Source of the DNA: Sulfurospirillum tamanense
Lineage (GTDB): Bacteria; Campylobacterota; Campylobacteria; Campylobacterales; Campylobacteraceae
NCBI RefSeq assembly: GCF_016937535.1
Contig: NZ_JAFHKK010000021.1
Coordinates: 1 to 45,893, forward strand
Reading direction: 5' to 3'
DNA: 45,893 nt
Each line of letters opens with the position of its first letter. Positions within the stretch are counted from its first letter, which is position 1. The notes under the pieces are model-generated. The model ran no database searches, was not told the origin of the DNA, and saw only the letters and a list, made by a program, of their open reading frames with translations. Position numbers and translations under genes: made by a program. Below are positions 43,895-45,893 of this stretch, piece by piece.

Positions 43895-44821
43895 TTACAC
43901 TCCTGCTGCCATGGCTTGCATATTTTTAGCACTCTCATGCAAAGCTTCGAGTTCTTCGGGGAGGAGTTTGTAGTTGAGGATTTTACTTGCCCCTTTGCGG
44001 GTGATGACCACAGGGACGTTGAGCACCACGTCATGCAAGCCGTATTCGCCCTCCAGATAAACGCCCAAAGGAAGTACGGAGTGTTCGTCGTTGGTGATGG
44101 CACGGATGATGCGAAAAACGCTTGCGGCGGTGCTGTGGTTGGTGTTGCCTTTTTTGTGAAAGACTTCGTAGCCCGCGTTGATGACATCGCGGTAAATCTG
44201 CGCGCGATCAAGCGGTGGCAAGCCATTAAGGGAACAAAAGGTGTCTACATCCAGCCCGCAAATGTTGCAAATGCTCCACGGCAATGTGCTTCCTTTGCCG
44301 TGTTCGCCGAGGATGTAGCCGTTGATGTTTTTAGGGTCGATGCCCACTTTTTGACTGACAATCTTCATAAACCGCGCTGTGTCCACCAAGGTGCCCGCAC
44401 TGATGAGCCGCTCCCTTGGATACAGCCCTTCTTTGTAGGCGATGTGTGTCAGCACATCCACGGGGTTGGTCACCATGACGAGGATAGCGTGGGGTGCGTG
44501 GGTGTGGAGTGTGCGGACAATCTCACGGATGAGCAAGGCGTTTTCACCCAAGAGTTCGTCTCTGGTTTGGTTGCCTTTGAGCTGTGCGCCCGCGGTAATG
44601 ACGATGACATCACACCCTGCACAGTCTGCGTAACTCCCACTGTGCAAATGGGTGTTGCGCGCGTAGGTAAAAGACTCCACGTACGAAAAATCCGCCACTT
44701 CACCAAGAGCTTTTTCCTTGTTGCGGTTGACTAGGACGATTTCTCGCACATTGCCCAACGTCAACAAGTAATTCACCAGTTCAACCCCAACCCCACCCGC
44801 TCCGATGACTCCAACGCGCAT
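43895..44821 (-). CDS. LDH/MDH-fold NAD-dependent 2-hydroxyacid dehydrogenase
   Basis: A 308-residue member of the lactate/malate dehydrogenase superfamily. The Rossmann motif IGAGGVG is at the N-terminus. Catalytic residues are visible: Arg in TRDELL (position 109), Asp in TLVDTARF (168), Arg in DTARF (171), and His in GEHGKGS (195). At the substrate-specificity position 102 (Gln in lactate, Arg in malate enzymes) alignment by eye gives Leu (AGAQLKGNQTR), so neither lactate nor malate can be assigned with confidence. ATG at 44821 with AAAGGAAA upstream. It appears monocistronic. Confidence 0.85.
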   Translation of the reverse strand: MRVGVIGAGGVGVELVNYLLTLGNVREIVLVNRNKEKALGEVADFSYVESFTYARNTHLHSGSYADCAGCDVIVITAGAQLKGNQTRDELLGENALLIREIVRTLHTHAPHAILVMVTNPVDVLTHIAYKEGLYPRERLISAGTLVDTARFMKIVSQKVGIDPKNINGYILGEHGKGSTLPWSICNICGLDVDTFCSLNGLPPLDRAQIYRDVINAGYEVFHKKGNTNHSTAASVFRIIRAITNDEHSVLPLGVYLEGEYGLHDVVLNVPVVITRKGASKILNYKLLPEELEALHESAKNMQAMAAGV

Positions 44822-44910
44822 GTATTTCCTTTAAAATAAGGCGAAGTATAGCACGCCAAAGGGGTAAAAAAGGTGCTAAAAAATGGACACTTCTTGCAAA
44901 AATAAACCCA

Positions 44911-44940
44911 TTACATGTAAGGGAATTCCCTTACATGTAA
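44911..44940 (-). terminator. Perfect 30-bp palindrome after the third chemoreceptor gene
   Basis: Two TTACATGTAA copies flank GGGAATTCCC, making a perfect palindrome two bases beyond the stop codon, followed on the minus strand by TGGGTTTATTTTTGC. It would extrude as a hairpin and probably terminates transcription. Confidence 0.7.
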
Positions 44941-44942
44941 AC

Positions 44943-45893
44943 TTAGCTTTGAAACTGATTGAGCTTGGTGTTGAGGTTTTCAGAAAGTCGCGAAAGGTGG
45001 TCTGCTGCAGAGGCAATCTCTTCCACACTGCGCGCATTTTGGCTTGTGAGGGTGTTGATGTTGGCTACCATGCCGACGATTTTGTCCGTATCTTTGGCGA
45101 TTTTCACCGCGTTGCTCGCACTGCTTGTCACAGAAACTACCCCTTCTTCCATGAGTTTTGCCGTTTGCAAGATTGTCGTCTCCACGCCATTTGACACCGC
45201 AAGCAACCCTTGCACGCCCTTGGCGTTATGGGTCATCTCGCCCGAAGAGTCCACGATGGACTGGACAATGACGTTGATCGTCGCGTTAATCTCACTTAGG
45301 CTCGTTTGCGTCCGTTCTGCGAGTTTTCGCACCTCATCCGCCACCACGGCAAACCCACGCCCGTGCTCTCCGGCGCGTGCCGCTTCGATAGCCGCATTAA
45401 GCGCAAGCAAATTGGTCTGGTCGGCGATGTCGCTGATGACGGTCAAAATCTGCTTCACCTGCTCCGCATCCACGCTCATTTGCTCCAATTTTTCCGCCAA
45501 AGACGTTTGGGCGACACTGGCTTGCTCCATCTCATCGCGCAGGGTTGTAATCTCGCCCTTCGCTCCTTCGAGTTGGCGTTGGGCGGTGTTCATGGTCTCT
45601 TTACTTTGGGTTGAAAGGGTCGCACTCTCCTCCACAAACCGTTTAATCGCCTCGATGTCTTGGATGGTTTTTTCCACAATCACACTGCTTTGCTCCGCAT
45701 TTTTTCCAATCTGCATGCTCGTGGAACTCAGCTCATGGGAAACCGACGCGTTTTCATTGGAAGAGTGCTTGGCGTCGGTGATGGTATGTTCCAAGGTCTC
45801 AATCAAGCTGTTAAAGCTCTGCACAATCTGGGAAATCTCATTGTCTTTTGCATACTTGATGCGAAAACCAAGGTATTTTTTGCTCACAAACTC
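44943..45893 (-). CDS. Methyl-accepting chemotaxis protein, C-terminal part
   Basis: The frame is open to the window edge, so only the last 316 codons are visible; the apparent GTG start near 45887 is internal. What remains is the end of the HAMP region ([20 protein letters not shown]), the methylation helices and the signalling tip with [45 protein letters not shown], which docks CheA and CheW. The cytoplasmic part is somewhat different from the two complete receptors in this window ([17 protein letters not shown], shorter tail), so it belongs to another receptor. The sensor domain is outside the window. Confidence 0.92.
   Translation of the reverse strand, partial: EFVSKKYLGFRIKYAKDNEISQIVQSFNSLIETLEHTITDAKHSSNENASVSHELSSTSMQIGKNAEQSSVIVEKTIQDIEAIKRFVEESATLSTQSKETMNTAQRQLEGAKGEITTLRDEMEQASVAQTSLAEKLEQMSVDAEQVKQILTVISDIADQTNLLALNAAIEAARAGEHGRGFAVVADEVRKLAERTQTSLSEINATINVIVQSIVDSSGEMTHNAKGVQGLLAVSNGVETTILQTAKLMEEGVVSVTSSASNAVKIAKDTDKIVGMVANINTLTSQNARSVEEIASAADHLSRLSENLNTKLNQFQS

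Noticed and set aside
45885-45893. GTG start of a short chemotaxis protein at the window end
   Set aside because: The frame is open to the edge and begins inside the HAMP-adjacent helix, so it is a truncated view of a longer receptor.

Overview
The window looks like chromosomal DNA of a Campylobacterota bacterium, most like Sulfurospirillum or a close free-living relative (inference). The reasons are the aspA-dcuA-ansB module, two sensor kinases with a periplasmic ABC-binding-protein-like sensor, dCache chemoreceptors, a TAXI-type TRAP transporter, and promoters that show a good -10 box but little -35. Both edges cut genes. I found no rRNA, tRNA, CRISPR array, transposase or phage gene.

Layout. 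1-4001: end of a membrane PDC/Cache protein, a PAS-GGDEF diguanylate cyclase and a Na+/H+ antiporter-family protein. 4017-14947, all on the minus strand: aspA, dcuA, ansB, a chemoreceptor, then two paralogous kinase/regulator pairs. This can be read as one locus that senses, imports and deaminates Asn/Asp to feed fumarate respiration. 15080-17548: a branched palindromic element, then pyrB-pyrC with a terminator. 17607-18768: an orphan HigA-type antitoxin with a HigB stump, then vapBC. 18870-22190: two lipoproteins, a gene remnant, a TraT-like lipoprotein and a cold-shock-domain membrane protein. 22273-29687, minus strand: a second chemoreceptor, a second aspA identical in DNA to the first, a DcuC-type carrier and two M20 amidohydrolases, apparently a sister module that releases aspartate from an N-substituted precursor. 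29895-34781: TAXI-TRAP transporter, then a LysR regulator divergent from a YeiH-type membrane protein with a highly structured leader. 34861-35368: brnTA. 35414-40800: two-partner secretion system with YDG repeats. 41063-45893: a small XRE regulator, a response regulator/kinase pair, an LDH-fold dehydrogenase and a third chemoreceptor cut by the window end.

The most striking signal is not a gene. The 10-bp palindrome TTACATGTAA occurs 25 times exactly in 45.9 kb, against roughly 0.05 expected by chance. Most copies lie between genes, often touching stop codons. Five closely spaced pairs form long inverted repeats, several placed as terminators; a few single copies lie inside genes. The distribution resembles DNA-uptake-sequence or HIP1-like families. 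I know of no description of it, and it is the best candidate for an undescribed system here. Three further structured non-coding elements (15080-15217, 29707-29800, 33670-33780) and the exact aspA duplication also deserve follow-up.
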